From assembly GCF_020510425.1 (NCBI RefSeq), contig NZ_JAHBAH010000001.1:1779001-1843000 (forward strand): a stretch of DNA of 64,000 nt. The letters are read 5' to 3'. This document shows positions 46,934 through 55,793 of the stretch, one piece after another (the first letter of the stretch is position 1; every line of letters begins with the position of its first letter). Under the pieces are notes generated by a model. It made no database searches. It was not told where the DNA came from and saw only the letters and a list, made by a program, of their open reading frames with translations. This stretch comes from Quatrionicoccus australiensis (GTDB taxonomy: Bacteria; Pseudomonadota; Gammaproteobacteria; Burkholderiales; Rhodocyclaceae). Made by a program: the position numbers and the translations under genes.

Positions 46934-47742
46934 TCGACCCAGCCGAACTGGGCGGTCAACAGCACGACAATGCCGAAAACGATGCGATACCAGGCGAACA
47001 CCGTGAAATCGTGGCTGGAGATGTAACGCAGCAGCCAGCGCACGCAGAGGAAGGCCGAAACGAAGGCGGAAATGAAGCCGACCACCCACATGCCGAGATC
47101 GTCGGCATTGAGCAGGGCGCGCTCCTTGTACAGCTGATAGGCCGTCGCCACACTCAGGGTCGGGATCGCGAGGAAAAAGGAAAACTCGGTCGCCGCCTGG
47201 CGCGACAGCCCGAACAGCAGGCCGCCGATGATTGTCGCGCCCGAGCGCGAGGTGCCGGGAATCAGCGCCACCGCCTGCGCCAGCCCCATCTTCAGCGCAT
47301 CGAGCAGGCTCATTTCGTCTACCGTCTGGACCCGGATTTTATGCTCGCGCTTTTCCGCCCAGAGAATCACGAAGGCGCCCAGGATGAAGGTCGTCGCCAC
47401 CGCATACGGGTTGAACAGATTGGCCTTGATCGCCTTGCCGAAGGCTAGCCCGAGCACGGCGAGCGGCAGGAAGGCAACAAACAGGTTGAGGATGAATTTC
47501 TGTGCCGCAGCTTCGTTCAAGGCGCCGCGCGCCACCGTGAGCAGACGCGCCCGGTATTCCCAGACCACCGCCAGGATGGCACCGGACTGGATGACAATTT
47601 CGAACAACTTGCCGCGATCGTCGTTGAAATCGAGCAGATCGCCGGCCAGGATCAGGTGCCCGGTCGAGGAAATCGGCAGAAATTCGGTCAGCCCCTCGAC
47701 AATGCCGAGGATCAGGGCTTTCAGGAGAAGAATCGCGTCCAT
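46918..47742 (-). CDS. uppP: Undecaprenyl-diphosphatase
   Basis: 274 residues, about eight membrane helices; motifs [53 protein letters not shown]. It dephosphorylates undecaprenyl pyrophosphate for cell-wall lipid carrier recycling and can confer bacitracin resistance. First gene of the uppP-yqiA-rnb-tonB-aroE-mtgA run. Confidence 0.95.
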   Translation of the reverse strand: MDAILLLKALILGIVEGLTEFLPISSTGHLILAGDLLDFNDDRGKLFEIVIQSGAILAVVWEYRARLLTVARGALNEAAAQKFILNLFVAFLPLAVLGLAFGKAIKANLFNPYAVATTFILGAFVILWAEKREHKIRVQTVDEMSLLDALKMGLAQAVALIPGTSRSGATIIGGLLFGLSRQAATEFSFFLAIPTLSVATAYQLYKERALLNADDLGMWVVGFISAFVSAFLCVRWLLRYISSHDFTVFAWYRIVFGIVVLLTAQFGWVEWSAH

Positions 47743-47775
47743 GGGATGCAGCCAGTGTTGGGAGGCCGCATTCTA

Positions 47776-48072
47776 CTATTCCGGACGGGTTGCCGCCTCC
47801 AGATTCGCCAGCCAGTGCAGTGCCTGCTCACGCGATTCGCCGCACATTTCCACCGACGGCTGCAAGCCGCCGCAACAGGCCGGCCGCTCCGGTCGACCGA
47901 AAATCAGGCAACGAAAATCCGCATCCAGATGCCGGCACGGCACGCCAGCCGGCTTGTCCAGCGAAGAAATCGACGGCGCAATGCAGCAGGCACCGCAGCT
48001 GGGGCGGCAATCGAGTACGGGAGATTCGCGGACTTGGGGCACGCGGGTATTGTCGCAGAAAGGGGGAGGCAT
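47776..48072 (-). CDS. YkgJ-family cysteine-cluster protein
   Basis: 98 residues from ATG 48072. Eight-cysteine zinc/iron chelating pattern of the UPF0153/YkgJ family: [62 protein letters not shown]. Function unknown; a metal-binding role is suggested by the cysteines. Start uncertain: ATG 48111 and GTG 48042 are also possible. Sequence composition changes just upstream (about 48.1 kb), which favours a start at or downstream of 48072. Confidence 0.8.
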   Translation of the reverse strand: MPPPFCDNTRVPQVRESPVLDCRPSCGACCIAPSISSLDKPAGVPCRHLDADFRCLIFGRPERPACCGGLQPSVEMCGESREQALHWLANLEAATRPE

Positions 48073-48704
48073 GCTATCGGCCAGGAGCGGCTGTTTAAGA
48101 TTTGCCTCCATTACAGCCATTCGTCCAAGCGTTATTGCTTTTCGCATAAAAAACATCCGCTGGTCCGTACTATCATCCCACATGCGGGTAGTCTGCTAGA
48201 GACTACTCATAATGAATCAAGCGGTTACTTTGAATTGGTATGGTTTTCGATTATCAATATGAGAACTTAAATAAAAATGGCATATGCATTCGATCTGCGA
48301 CAAGTGTGTGGAGGCTATGCATATTTCAGTACCTTCACGCTTGGTAGGCCATCAACCGATGATCGATTCGAAATCCGTGAGCCATCTCTCGCGCAGATAG
48401 ATGGTTTCTCAAAGGCATTGAAAGAGCTTGGCCAAACAGCTCGTTTCATCGATACACTTGAGGCTTATCGAGTCTGGATTTATGTTCACGGATGGGCATT
48501 AGTTGAGCCCGCATTCGCGAGAACTTACATGCCTCAGTGGCTTAAGCAGCATAGGTGCATCCATTCAGCACAGGGATCATATACGGACATCGAAATTGCT
48601 TCTCCCGGTGCTCTAAAGCGCTCATATCGAGGTCAAGCCAAGAAAGAGATTCATGCTCGAGATGGCGGACATTGCTTGGTTTGCGGAGCCGAAGAAAAGT
48701 TGAC

Positions 48705-48708
48705 GCTT
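48705..48708 (+). repeat. Target site duplication, left copy (GCTT)
   Basis: GCTT directly before the left 13-bp inverted repeat; the matching copy is at 49914-49917. A 5-base reading (GCTTC) is equally possible because the next base is ambiguous. Confidence 0.8.
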
Positions 48709-48776
48709 CGACGTCCCCCCGGAATTGAGTAGCGCCTGACTTTAGAGTCCAATTCACCACGACAAGGAGATTGGAC

Positions 48777-49040
48777 ATGAAGAAGCGATTCACCGAAGAA
48801 CAGATCATTGGCTTCCTGCGGGAAGCAGAAGCAGGAATGCCGATAGCGGAGTTGTGCCGCAAGCACGCCTTCTCAGAGGCAAGCTACTACCTCTGGCGCA
48901 GCAAGTTTGGCGGAATGAGCGTGTCGGACGCTAAGCGGCTCAAGGAGCTCGAAACGGAAAACACGCGCTTGAAGAAGCTGTTGGCCGAAACGATGCTGGA
49001 AAACGAGATCGCTAAGGAAGCTCTGCGAAAAAAGTGGTGA
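48777..49040 (+). CDS. IS3-family transposase OrfA
   Basis: 87 residues: helix-turn-helix of the HTH_Tnp_1 type ([44 protein letters not shown]) and a leucine-zipper-like coiled coil ([20 protein letters not shown]). Shine-Dalgarno AAGGAG 48764-48769. OrfA binds the terminal repeats; OrfA alone often regulates transposition. Confidence 0.93.
   Translation: MKKRFTEEQIIGFLREAEAGMPIAELCRKHAFSEASYYLWRSKFGGMSVSDAKRLKELETENTRLKKLLAETMLENEIAKEALRKKW
49028..49034 (+). promoter_or_regulatory. Programmed -1 frameshift heptamer A AAA AAG
   Basis: In the orfA frame the bases read ..A AAA AAG TGG TGA; slippage by -1 continues as GTG GTG AGC into orfB. Canonical IS3-family slippery site producing the OrfAB transposase. 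Confidence 0.85.
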
Positions 49041-49897
49041 GCGCACCGTCACGACGTGATCTGGTGCGCTACCTGATCGACGAGGGGCTCAGCGAGCGAA
49101 AGTCATTGCGGTTCGTTGGCATGAGTCCGAGTTCATTCCGTTACCAGCCGGCGGCGGATCGCAATGCTGCTTTGAAGGAGCAGATCGTCACGCTCGCCCA
49201 ACGTCATCGGCGCTACGGTGCCGGGATGATCTACTTGAAGCTGCGGCAGGCCGGCCTGGTGGTGAATCACAAGCGGGTGGATCGGCTCTACGCCGAGGCC
49301 GGTCTGCAAGTGAGAAGGCGAAAGCGGAAGAAGATTCCGGTGTCGGATCGTCACCCACTAGAGCGCCCTTCGGCCGCCAATCAGGTCTGGTCAATGGATT
49401 TCGTGTTCGACCGGACGGCGGAAGGGCGAGTCATCAAAAGCCTGACCGTTGTCGACGATGCGACGCATGAAGCGGTCGCGATTGTTCCGGAACGCGCAAT
49501 CGGCGGCATGCAACTCACCCGAACGCTCGATCAGTTGGCCAAGACGCGAGGCTTGCCCAAGGCCATTCGGACGGATAACGGCAAGGAGTTCTGTAGTCGG
49601 GCCATGCTGACCTGGGCGCATGCCCGTGGCGTCCAACTCTTTCTCATTGAGCCAGGCAAGCCGAATCAGAACGCCTATATCGAATCGTTCAATGGGCGTT
49701 TCCGGGATGAATGCCTGAATGAGCACTGGTTCACCAGCCTGCGCCATGCCCAGGTCGTCATCGAAGGCTGGCGCCGCGAGTACAACGAGGAGCGACCGAA
49801 AAAATCCCTGGGCGGTTTGACGCCCGCAGCCTATGCAAAATCACTCACCCAGAAATCAGGTAAATTACCCCCGGACTCTAAAGCCCTCTGCTACTGA
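49034..49897 (+). CDS. IS3-family transposase OrfB (DDE integrase core)
   Basis: 287 residues. N-terminal HTH_21 region ([57 protein letters not shown]) then the rve core: Asp in VWSMDFVFD, Asp in IRTDNGKEF, Glu in [21 protein letters not shown]. Normally made as an OrfAB fusion through the upstream -1 slippery site; GTG 49034 could allow separate initiation. Confidence 0.92.
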   Translation: MVSAPSRRDLVRYLIDEGLSERKSLRFVGMSPSSFRYQPAADRNAALKEQIVTLAQRHRRYGAGMIYLKLRQAGLVVNHKRVDRLYAEAGLQVRRRKRKKIPVSDRHPLERPSAANQVWSMDFVFDRTAEGRVIKSLTVVDDATHEAVAIVPERAIGGMQLTRTLDQLAKTRGLPKAIRTDNGKEFCSRAMLTWAHARGVQLFLIEPGKPNQNAYIESFNGRFRDECLNEHWFTSLRHAQVVIEGWRREYNEERPKKSLGGLTPAAYAKSLTQKSGKLPPDSKALCY

Positions 49898-49913
49898 AAA
49901 CGGGGGGACGTCG

Positions 49914-49917
49914 GCTT
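49914..49917 (+). repeat. Target site duplication, right copy (GCTT)
   Basis: Second GCTT copy directly after the right inverted repeat. Confidence 0.8.
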
Positions 49918-50244
49918 CAGCATGTATCGCCCTACTCAACCGGCGGAGAGACTAGCAGCAGGAATATGGTCACACTATGCGAGCCTTGCAATCAAAGCTT
50001 CGGAGATGAATTGAGTCCCGAGTTGTATCATTTGGCCGGTCTGCACTACGGATATGAACCATCGCTTGTGAAGTTACCACCGGACAGAAAGGCCGCTCTA
50101 CATCGTGCCGGATACCTTTCCCATAACCTTATGCATACACGGTGCGATCTGTGGTGAAGACTCATATTCGACCTAATTCTACGGTCACACGGACATCGCG
50201 CGAAACACCGCTTGAGGCTGCTTACCTTAACGTTGGACAAGACC

Positions 50245-50874
50245 ATGAAAACCAACCACAGCGAACAATCGGTAGTCGCTAGTGCCGCTGATCGATTCTT
50301 TAGAGCCTATGAGGCACATTGCGTTGCACCGGATGTTGATACGCTTTTTAATTTGCTGAATGCGCTTCATAGCCTTAACGACAAGCTCAAGAAGACATGT
50401 AACGCCGACCTCTTCGATCTCAAGGAGTTTGTTGCGTTGAAGGCGCTGAGAAATCTGTTCCATCATGAAGAAGAACTTCGCAGCGAAATCAGAGTGGTTG
50501 CTTCGCGGGATTTACCACCAATATTGACGGACCTATTATTTTTGTGCCTTGTACCTAGCGGACTTGTAGAGAAATCGATTAGAGGCATCGAGAAAAAGCG
50601 AAAAACGCAAGATGAACCTTTGGTTAGGAATGCTCTGAAATGGTACGGAAACGTTGTCAATATCAACCCGTGCATTTTCAATTGTGCGGTTCATGTGTTC
50701 CAGAAGATTCGCAGTATCGGAATCGAACTTCATTCTGACGCTTACATAGATTTTCGGGAAAGCTATGAATTTGAGGAAAACGAAGGTCACGACCACTTCA
50801 TAACAGGTGATATCGCATGTCACGCGGGAAGCGTAGAACATGTACTTCAAACTGTATTCGCCGATGTTGTCTAG
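50245..50874 (+). CDS. Uncharacterised protein with an Rx4H (HEPN-like) motif
   Basis: 209 residues from ATG 50245 (MKTNHSEQSVV); a TTG at 50212 would add 11 residues. Mostly helical. Residues 60-78 read KEFVALKALRNLFHHEEEL, with R69-N70-L-F-H-H74 matching the Rx4-6H motif (polar residue after Arg) of HEPN ribonuclease/toxin domains. It is preceded by helix LFNLLNALHSLNDKLKK, as in the HEPN up-down bundle. AT-rich coding, alone on the plus strand, no antitoxin-like partner seen. Could be a defence or toxin-type RNase; the motif alone is weak evidence, and I do not recognise the rest. Confidence 0.6.
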   Translation: MKTNHSEQSVVASAADRFFRAYEAHCVAPDVDTLFNLLNALHSLNDKLKKTCNADLFDLKEFVALKALRNLFHHEEELRSEIRVVASRDLPPILTDLLFLCLVPSGLVEKSIRGIEKKRKTQDEPLVRNALKWYGNVVNINPCIFNCAVHVFQKIRSIGIELHSDAYIDFRESYEFEENEGHDHFITGDIACHAGSVEHVLQTVFADVV

Positions 50875-51009
50875 CCCATCATTCCAGCGAACTACCTTTG
50901 ACGGCCACTGAACTCAAGCGTTTTCCTGAGCGTCTGCTTTGAAAACTCGGCTACGGCAGCACTCCGCCCGCCCACCGGTCAACTGCCCCAAAAACCTGAT
51001 TTTCCCACC

Positions 51010-52218
51010 TTACTCATGCCGTAAGGCCTCGATCGGATCAAGCCGTGCCGCCCGGCGGGCCGGGACGTAGCCGAAGATCACGCCGATGGCTGCCGAGAAG
51101 CCGAAAGCGGTCAGGTTGATCGCCGGGTTGAACAGGAAGGGCATGTGCATCAGCGTGGACAGTCCGAGGCAGGCGACGAAGGCGAGGGCGATGCCGACCA
51201 GGCCGCCGAAGGCGGAGAGGACGACGGCTTCGATCAGGAATTGCCAGAGCACCTCGTTTTCCAGCGCGCCGATGGCGAGCCGGATGCCGATTTCGCGGGT
51301 GCGTTCGGTGACCGAGACCAGCATGATGTTCATGATGCCGATGCCGCCGACCAGCAGGCTGACCGCGGCGACCGCGCCGAGCAGCGCGGTCATCGTGCCG
51401 ATGGTGCCGGAGAGCGTTTCGGCGATCTGCTTGGTGTCCATCACGTTGAAATTGTCATCGGCGTTTTCGGCCAGCTTGCGGCGTTCGCGCAGCAGGCTGC
51501 GCAGCTGGGCAATGGCGACCGTCGAATTGGTGCCGTCCTTGAGCGAGACCATGACGTTGCCGATGTCGAGCGTGCCGGTCAGCCGGCGTTGCGCGGTGCG
51601 CAACGGCATCAGCACGGTGTCGTCCTGATCCTGCCCCATGCCGCCCTGGCCCTTGGCGACGAGCAGACCGATCACCTCGCAGTCGAAGGTCTTGACGCGA
51701 ATGCTGCTGCCGACCGGATTGCCGGCGCCGAACAGCTCCTTCCTGACCGTATTGCCGATCACGCAGACTGCCTTGCCGGCGCGTTCCTCGTCCTCGTTGA
51801 ACTGGCGCCCGGCGGCGATTTTCCAGTTGCCGGAGATGAAATAGTCGTTGCTTGTGCCGTTCACCGTCGACGACCAGTTCTGCGTGCCGGCGACCAGCGT
51901 CACGGCGCTGCCGACCACGGGCGCGACGGCCTTGAGGCCATTGACCTGCTGCTGGATGGCCTCGACGTCGGCGATCTTGAATTTGGGCGCGCCGGCGCTG
52001 TCGCGGCCCGGACCGAGGCGCTGGCCGGGCATGACCATGAGCAGGTTGCTGCCGAGACTGGAAATCTGGTCGGAAACCATCTTGGTCGCGCCGTTGCCCA
52101 GCGTCACCATGGTGATCACCGCACCGACGCCGATCACGATACCGAGCACGGTCAGGAAGGAGCGCAGCAGGTTGCGGCGGATCTCGCGCAGGGCGAGCAG
52201 GAGTGCGTTCAGGAGCAT
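51010..52218 (-). CDS. macB: MacB-type ABC transporter permease
   Basis: 402 residues. FtsX/MacB topology: helix 1 in LLRSFLTVLGIVIGVGAVITMVTLG, large periplasmic domain (MacB_PCD, about 50-270), then three C-terminal helices (LLGAVAAVSLLVGGIGIMNIMLVSVTERTREIGIRLAIGA, FLIEAVVLSAFGGLVGIALAF, NLTAFGFSAAIGVIFGYVPARRAARLDPIEALRHE). In this system permease and ATPase are separate genes. With the membrane-fusion and outer-membrane proteins upstream it should export a substrate from the periplasm. Confidence 0.9.
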   Translation of the reverse strand: MLLNALLLALREIRRNLLRSFLTVLGIVIGVGAVITMVTLGNGATKMVSDQISSLGSNLLMVMPGQRLGPGRDSAGAPKFKIADVEAIQQQVNGLKAVAPVVGSAVTLVAGTQNWSSTVNGTSNDYFISGNWKIAAGRQFNEDEERAGKAVCVIGNTVRKELFGAGNPVGSSIRVKTFDCEVIGLLVAKGQGGMGQDQDDTVLMPLRTAQRRLTGTLDIGNVMVSLKDGTNSTVAIAQLRSLLRERRKLAENADDNFNVMDTKQIAETLSGTIGTMTALLGAVAAVSLLVGGIGIMNIMLVSVTERTREIGIRLAIGALENEVLWQFLIEAVVLSAFGGLVGIALAFVACLGLSTLMHMPFLFNPAINLTAFGFSAAIGVIFGYVPARRAARLDPIEALRHE

Positions 52219-52913
52219 GTGGCCTCCGCTGCGCTGTCGCTGTCCACCAGCCCATCGACGAAATGCACGATACGCCGCGCGTACTGCGCCATGTCCGGTT
52301 CGTGGGTGACCATGATGATGGTGATGCCTTGTTCGCTGTTCAGCCGTCCGAGCAACTCCATGATCTCGTGGCTGCGCTTGCTGTCGAGATTACCGGTCGG
52401 CTCGTCGGCAAGCAGCACGAGCGGATTGGTGACGATGGCGCGGGCGATGGCGACGCGCTGTTGCTGGCCGCCGGACAACTCGGCCGGGGTATGCGTTTCC
52501 CAGCCGTCGAGGCCGACCTTGGCGAGCGCGGCGCGCGCGGCGGCGTGGCGCACTTCGGCCGGTTCGCCGCGGTAGAGCAGCGGCAGTTCGACGTTTTCCT
52601 GCGCCGAGGTGCGCGCCAGCAGGTTGAAGCCCTGAAAGACGAAGCCCAGGCATTGGCGGCGCAACAGGGCGCGCTGGTTGCGGTCGAGCTGTTCGACGTG
52701 GATGCCGCGGAACAGGTATTCGCCGGAAGTCGGCGTATCGAGGCAGCCGAGCAGGTTCATCGCCGTCGACTTGCCGGAGCCGGACGGCCCCATGACGGCG
52801 ACGAACTCGCCTGGGGCTATCTTCAGGTCCACGCCGCCCAGCGCCTGAAACGCCGTCTGGCCGGTGCCGTAGGTCTTGGTGATGGCGCGCAGTTCGATCA
52901 GCGGTGCACTCAC
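52209..52913 (-). CDS. MacB-type ABC transporter ATP-binding protein
   Basis: 234 residues, GTG start. Walker A GPSGSGKSTAMNLLG, Q loop FVFQGFNLLAR, signature LSGGQQQRVAIARAI, Walker B VLLADEPTGNLDS, H loop VTHEP. LolD/MacB-N-like subfamily. Overlaps the permease gene by 10 bases; 64 bases separate it from the membrane-fusion gene, and that gap contains a dispersed repeat. Confidence 0.93.
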   Translation of the reverse strand: MSAPLIELRAITKTYGTGQTAFQALGGVDLKIAPGEFVAVMGPSGSGKSTAMNLLGCLDTPTSGEYLFRGIHVEQLDRNQRALLRRQCLGFVFQGFNLLARTSAQENVELPLLYRGEPAEVRHAAARAALAKVGLDGWETHTPAELSGGQQQRVAIARAIVTNPLVLLADEPTGNLDSKRSHEIMELLGRLNSEQGITIIMVTHEPDMAQYARRIVHFVDGLVDSDSAAEATCS

Positions 52914-52947
52914 GCAACCTCTCCCGGCGCGGCAAAAACCGGCATTT

Positions 52948-52980
52948 CCAGCGGTCGACCGGTAAAAAAGGGCGAAATCA
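52948..52980 (+). repeat. Dispersed GGTCGACC-AAAAGGGCAAAAATCA element, copy 3
   Basis: CCAGCGGTCGACCGG then AAAAAAGGGCGAAATCA (52964-52980). The last TCA is the stop codon of the minus-strand macA-like gene. It lies inside the operon, between macA-like and the ATPase gene. Confidence 0.75.
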
Positions 52981-54267
52981 CTTCTTCATCTCCTGATAAT
53001 CGGTGATCACCGCCATGCCGGCTTTCAACTCGCCACCAAGCACCTCGGTCTGGCGGCCGTTGCTGACGCCGGTCTTGATCGCCACTGCCTGCGGGCCGTT
53101 TTCGCCCGGTACCCAGACCTGCGCCTCGCCGCCGCTGGGCGCGGCCGGCTTCGACTTGGCCGGGCTGGGCGGCGGGCCGGGCAGCATGCGCGACAGGAAG
53201 CTGCGCTCCGGCATCTGGGCACCGCCGACGCCGGGCGGCGTGAAGCGCAGCGCCGCGTTGGGCACGAGCAGCGCGTTTTCGCGCTCGGCGGTGACGATGC
53301 TGGCGGTCGCCGTCATGCCCGGACGCAGTACCAGATCGTCGTTATTGACCTGCAAAATGGTCTTGTAGGTGACGACGTTGTCGGTCGTCGTCGAGCCGAG
53401 GCCGACGCGCTTGATCAACGCCGGAAACTTGCGGCCGGGCCAGGCCGAGACGGTAAACGTCGCTTTTTGCCCGTTTTTCACGTTGCCGACATCGGCCTCG
53501 TCGACCTTGACCTGCAATTCCATCTTGGACAGATCCTCGGCCAGCACGAACAGCACCGGCGTCGTCATCGCCGCCGCCACGGTCTGGCCGGGCTCGACCT
53601 TGCGGGTCAGCACGACGCCATCGACCGGCGAACGGATGGTCGCCTTGCCGAGATTGGTTTCGTCGGTTTTCAGGGTTGCCCGCGCCTGCACGACATCGGC
53701 CCGGGCGCTCGCCTCGCTGGCGATGGAACGGGCCAGCGTTGCTTCAGCGGTATCGAGTTCGCTCCTGGCCGGCACCTTGCCGCCGGAAAGTTCGGCGACG
53801 CGCTGCATGCGGCTGAGCGAAGCCCGGCTTTCGGCGACCGTCGCCTGCGCCAGCGCAACGCCGGCCTCGGCCGCGGCCAGTGCCGCCTGCGACTTGGCAA
53901 CCGAATCGCTCAACTTGGCGGTATCGAGCTGGGCCAGCAACTGGCCTTTCCTGACCACGTCGTTTTCGAGCACCAGCACGCTGGCCAGCGTGCCCGAGAG
54001 TTCGGAGCCGACGTCGACCGACTTGGTCGGTTGCAGCGTGCCGCTCGCCGAGGCGGTGACCAGCAGCTTGCCGCTGACCGCCTCTTCGCTGACAAACTGG
54101 CCGGTCGGCGCCTTGCTGCCGCCGGCCAGCAGCAAGCCGGCCACGATGGCGACGAACAGGCCGGCCGCCGGCAGGCCCCAGCGTTTGAGACGGTTGCCGC
54201 CACTTTTCGGCAGGGCGTTGCGGAGCAGCGCGTTGAGCGCTTCGGTGGAATTGTCGGTCGGGGTCAT
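52978..54267 (-). CDS. macA: Periplasmic adaptor (HlyD/MacA-type membrane fusion protein)
   Basis: 429 residues from ATG 54267 (MTPTDNSTEALNALL). One membrane helix (LPAAGLFVAIVAGLLLAGG, about 32-50), lipoyl halves (GTLQPTKSVDVGSELSGTLASVLV and KATIRSPVDGVVLTRKVEPGQTV), an alpha-hairpin (LSDSVAKSQAALAAAEAGVALAQATVAESRASLSRMQ) and a beta-barrel domain. It links the MacB-type pump with the outer-membrane factor. Overlaps the upstream outer-membrane gene by 4 bases. Confidence 0.9.
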   Translation of the reverse strand: MTPTDNSTEALNALLRNALPKSGGNRLKRWGLPAAGLFVAIVAGLLLAGGSKAPTGQFVSEEAVSGKLLVTASASGTLQPTKSVDVGSELSGTLASVLVLENDVVRKGQLLAQLDTAKLSDSVAKSQAALAAAEAGVALAQATVAESRASLSRMQRVAELSGGKVPARSELDTAEATLARSIASEASARADVVQARATLKTDETNLGKATIRSPVDGVVLTRKVEPGQTVAAAMTTPVLFVLAEDLSKMELQVKVDEADVGNVKNGQKATFTVSAWPGRKFPALIKRVGLGSTTTDNVVTYKTILQVNNDDLVLRPGMTATASIVTAERENALLVPNAALRFTPPGVGGAQMPERSFLSRMLPGPPPSPAKSKPAAPSGGEAQVWVPGENGPQAVAIKTGVSNGRQTEVLGGELKAGMAVITDYQEMKK

Positions 54268-55700
54268 GCTTTGCCTTCGCCGGCCGCGGGCTGTTGCCAG
54301 CCGCCGCCCAGCGCCTTGTAGAGAGTGATCAGACTGGTCAGCACCGTTGTTTCGGCGCTCGCCAGGTTGTCTTCGGCCGTCAGCCGGGTGCGTTCGGTTT
54401 CCAGCACCTTCTGGAAGTCGGCGAGGCCGGATTCGTACTGGCTGCGCGCCAGCAGTGCGGCGTTTTGGGCCGCCTCCGCCGCGGCGCGCCGGGCGCTCAC
54501 CCGCTCGCGGGCCTGCGCGTAGGCATAGAGGCTGTTCTCGATTTCCTCGAGCGCGGTCAACACCGCGGATTCGTAGGAAATCAGCGCCTGCTCCTGCACC
54601 GCGTTCTGGATTTCGACCTGGGCGCGCAGTCGACCGCCGTCGAACAGCGTCGCCGCCAGCGAACCGGCCAGCGAGCGCGCCAGGGTGCCGCTGCCGCCCA
54701 GCGCCGACAGGCCGTAAGCCTGCCAGCCGAAGCTGCCGGACAGCGTCAGGCTGGGGAAGCGCGCCGCGATTTTTTGCCCGACGCGCGCCGTTTCGGCGGC
54801 CAGCGTGCGCTCGGCAGCGACCAGATCCGGGCGCTGGCGCAGCACATCGGCCGGGATGCCGGCCGCGACACTGTCCGGCGCCAGCGGCAAGGGTTTCGTC
54901 GCGGCCAGTTCGGCCTGCAGCGCGCCGGGTTGCCGGCCGAGCAGAATGGCCAGCCGGTTTTCGGCGGCGACCAGACCGTTCTGCAGATCGGGAATGCTCG
55001 CCCGCGTCTGCTCGCGCGTCGTGCGCGCCTGCTCGACGTCGAGACTGCTCGCCAGCCCGCCCTCGTTGCGCCATTGCGTGATCTGCAGGGTTTCCGCCTG
55101 ACTGGCCAGATTGGCGCGGGCAATCGCCAGACGCTGCTGGTAGCCGCGCAGTTCGACGTAGTTGCGTGCCACCTCGGCGACCAGCGACACGCGCGTGTTG
55201 TCGAGACTGGCCTGGCTGGCCGCGAGATCGGCATTCGCCGCCTCGATGCCGCGCCGCGTGCCGCCGAACAGATCAAGCTCCCAACTGGCGTCGAAACCGG
55301 CCTGATACAGCGTGTTGACCGTCGCGTTCGGCGCAATCTCGCTGGCGCTCTTGCTGCGCGAAGCGCCGCCCGAGGCGCCGACGCTGGGCGCCAGCCCGGC
55401 TACCGCCTGACTGCGGCTGGCGCGCGCCTGCCGCAATCGGGCCTGCGCGGCGCGCAGATCGAGGCTGGATTGCAATGCGGCTTCGATCAGGCCGTCCAGT
55501 TGCGGGTCGTTCAGTTGCCGCCACCAGGTCGCCGGATCGACGGCCGGGGCGGCCATGGCGGCCGGTTCGGCGCGCAGCCAGCTTTGCGGCAGGCGCAGTT
55601 CAGGCAGGCGGTAATCCGGCCCGACCAGTGGCTGCAGTAGCGAACAACCGCCGAGCAGAAGGGAGAGGCTGGCGGCCAGCAGGGTTTGTCGGTATTTCAT
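54264..55700 (-). CDS. Outer-membrane efflux lipoprotein (NodT/OprM type)
   Basis: 478 residues. Lipobox LLLGGC (cysteine about residue 19). Two outer_membrane efflux repeats: DPATWWRQLNDPQLDGLIEAAL, AQARLRQARASRSQAVAGLAPSV, VARNYVELRGYQQRLAIARANL and the second DVLRQRPDLVAAERTLAAETARVGQKIAARFPSLTLSGSFG. It forms the trimeric exit duct. Coupled to macA-like by ATGA. Confidence 0.93.
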   Translation of the reverse strand: MKYRQTLLAASLSLLLGGCSLLQPLVGPDYRLPELRLPQSWLRAEPAAMAAPAVDPATWWRQLNDPQLDGLIEAALQSSLDLRAAQARLRQARASRSQAVAGLAPSVGASGGASRSKSASEIAPNATVNTLYQAGFDASWELDLFGGTRRGIEAANADLAASQASLDNTRVSLVAEVARNYVELRGYQQRLAIARANLASQAETLQITQWRNEGGLASSLDVEQARTTREQTRASIPDLQNGLVAAENRLAILLGRQPGALQAELAATKPLPLAPDSVAAGIPADVLRQRPDLVAAERTLAAETARVGQKIAARFPSLTLSGSFGWQAYGLSALGGSGTLARSLAGSLAATLFDGGRLRAQVEIQNAVQEQALISYESAVLTALEEIENSLYAYAQARERVSARRAAAEAAQNAALLARSQYESGLADFQKVLETERTRLTAEDNLASAETTVLTSLITLYKALGGGWQQPAAGEGKA

Positions 55701-55793
55701 GATTCAGTCAGACGAGGTCGAAGGCGTATTTTCCGGATGCAGGCGCGCTGCCGGACGGATACGGATGTAAATCCGGGTAAAGACGCCGGCATC

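Larger units (their letters stand above)
48709..49913 (+). mobile_element. Complete IS3-family insertion sequence (IS407-like group), 1,205 bp
   Basis: Perfect 13-bp terminal inverted repeats CGACGTCCCCCCG, continuing imperfectly inward with shared AGTAGC and CTTTAGAGTCC blocks at both ends. It carries orfA and orfB in -1 relation with slippery A AAA AAG, an intact DDE transposase, and a GCTT duplication. The OrfA start [14 protein letters not shown] and 4-bp duplication fit the IS407 group. Higher GC than the island it interrupts. Intact ORFs and exact repeats suggest a recent, possibly still mobile insertion. Confidence 0.92.
48277..50157 (+). pseudogene. HNH endonuclease gene split by an IS3-family element
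   Basis: 5' part 48277-48708 (MAYAFDLRQVCGGYAYFSTF to ARDGGHCLVCGAEEKLTL) and 3' part 49918-50157 (QHVSPYSTGGETSSRNMVTL then CEPCNQSFGDE to CDLW). Joining them after removal of the IS and one GCTT copy gives one 223-residue frame with no change of phase. It contains a CxxC...H...N...CxxC HNH domain: CLVC, LTLQHVSPYSTGG, NMVTLCEPCNQ. The first about 140 residues are not recognised. In its present state the reading frame ends 12 codons into the IS (RRPPGIE stop), deleting the HNH core, so the gene should be inactive. Confidence 0.88.
48100..51000. other. AT-richer accessory island
   Basis: From about 48.1 to 50.95 kb base composition and codon use drop clearly below the GC-rich surroundings (A/T third positions common, for example 48181-48420 and 50221-50860), except inside the inserted IS. 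The genes within (HNH nuclease, orphan Rx4H protein) are not part of the neighbouring operons. This suggests acquisition by transfer between ykgJ and the macB-like gene. No integrase or tRNA site is visible. Confidence 0.65.

Noticed and set aside
46934..47089. Upstream extension of the yqiA frame by about 50 codons
   Set aside because: It lies entirely inside uppP in another frame; the hydrolase domain starts at IIYLHGF near 46.9 kb.
50875..51009. Possible remnant of another insertion sequence at the right edge of the island
   Set aside because: No inverted repeat, no transposase fragment and no target duplication could be found.
53460..53480. CTTTTTGCCCG in macA and similar strings in oprM-like and phrB genes
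   Set aside because: Only the tail resembles the repeat; all are inside well-conserved coding sequence and lack GGTCGACC.
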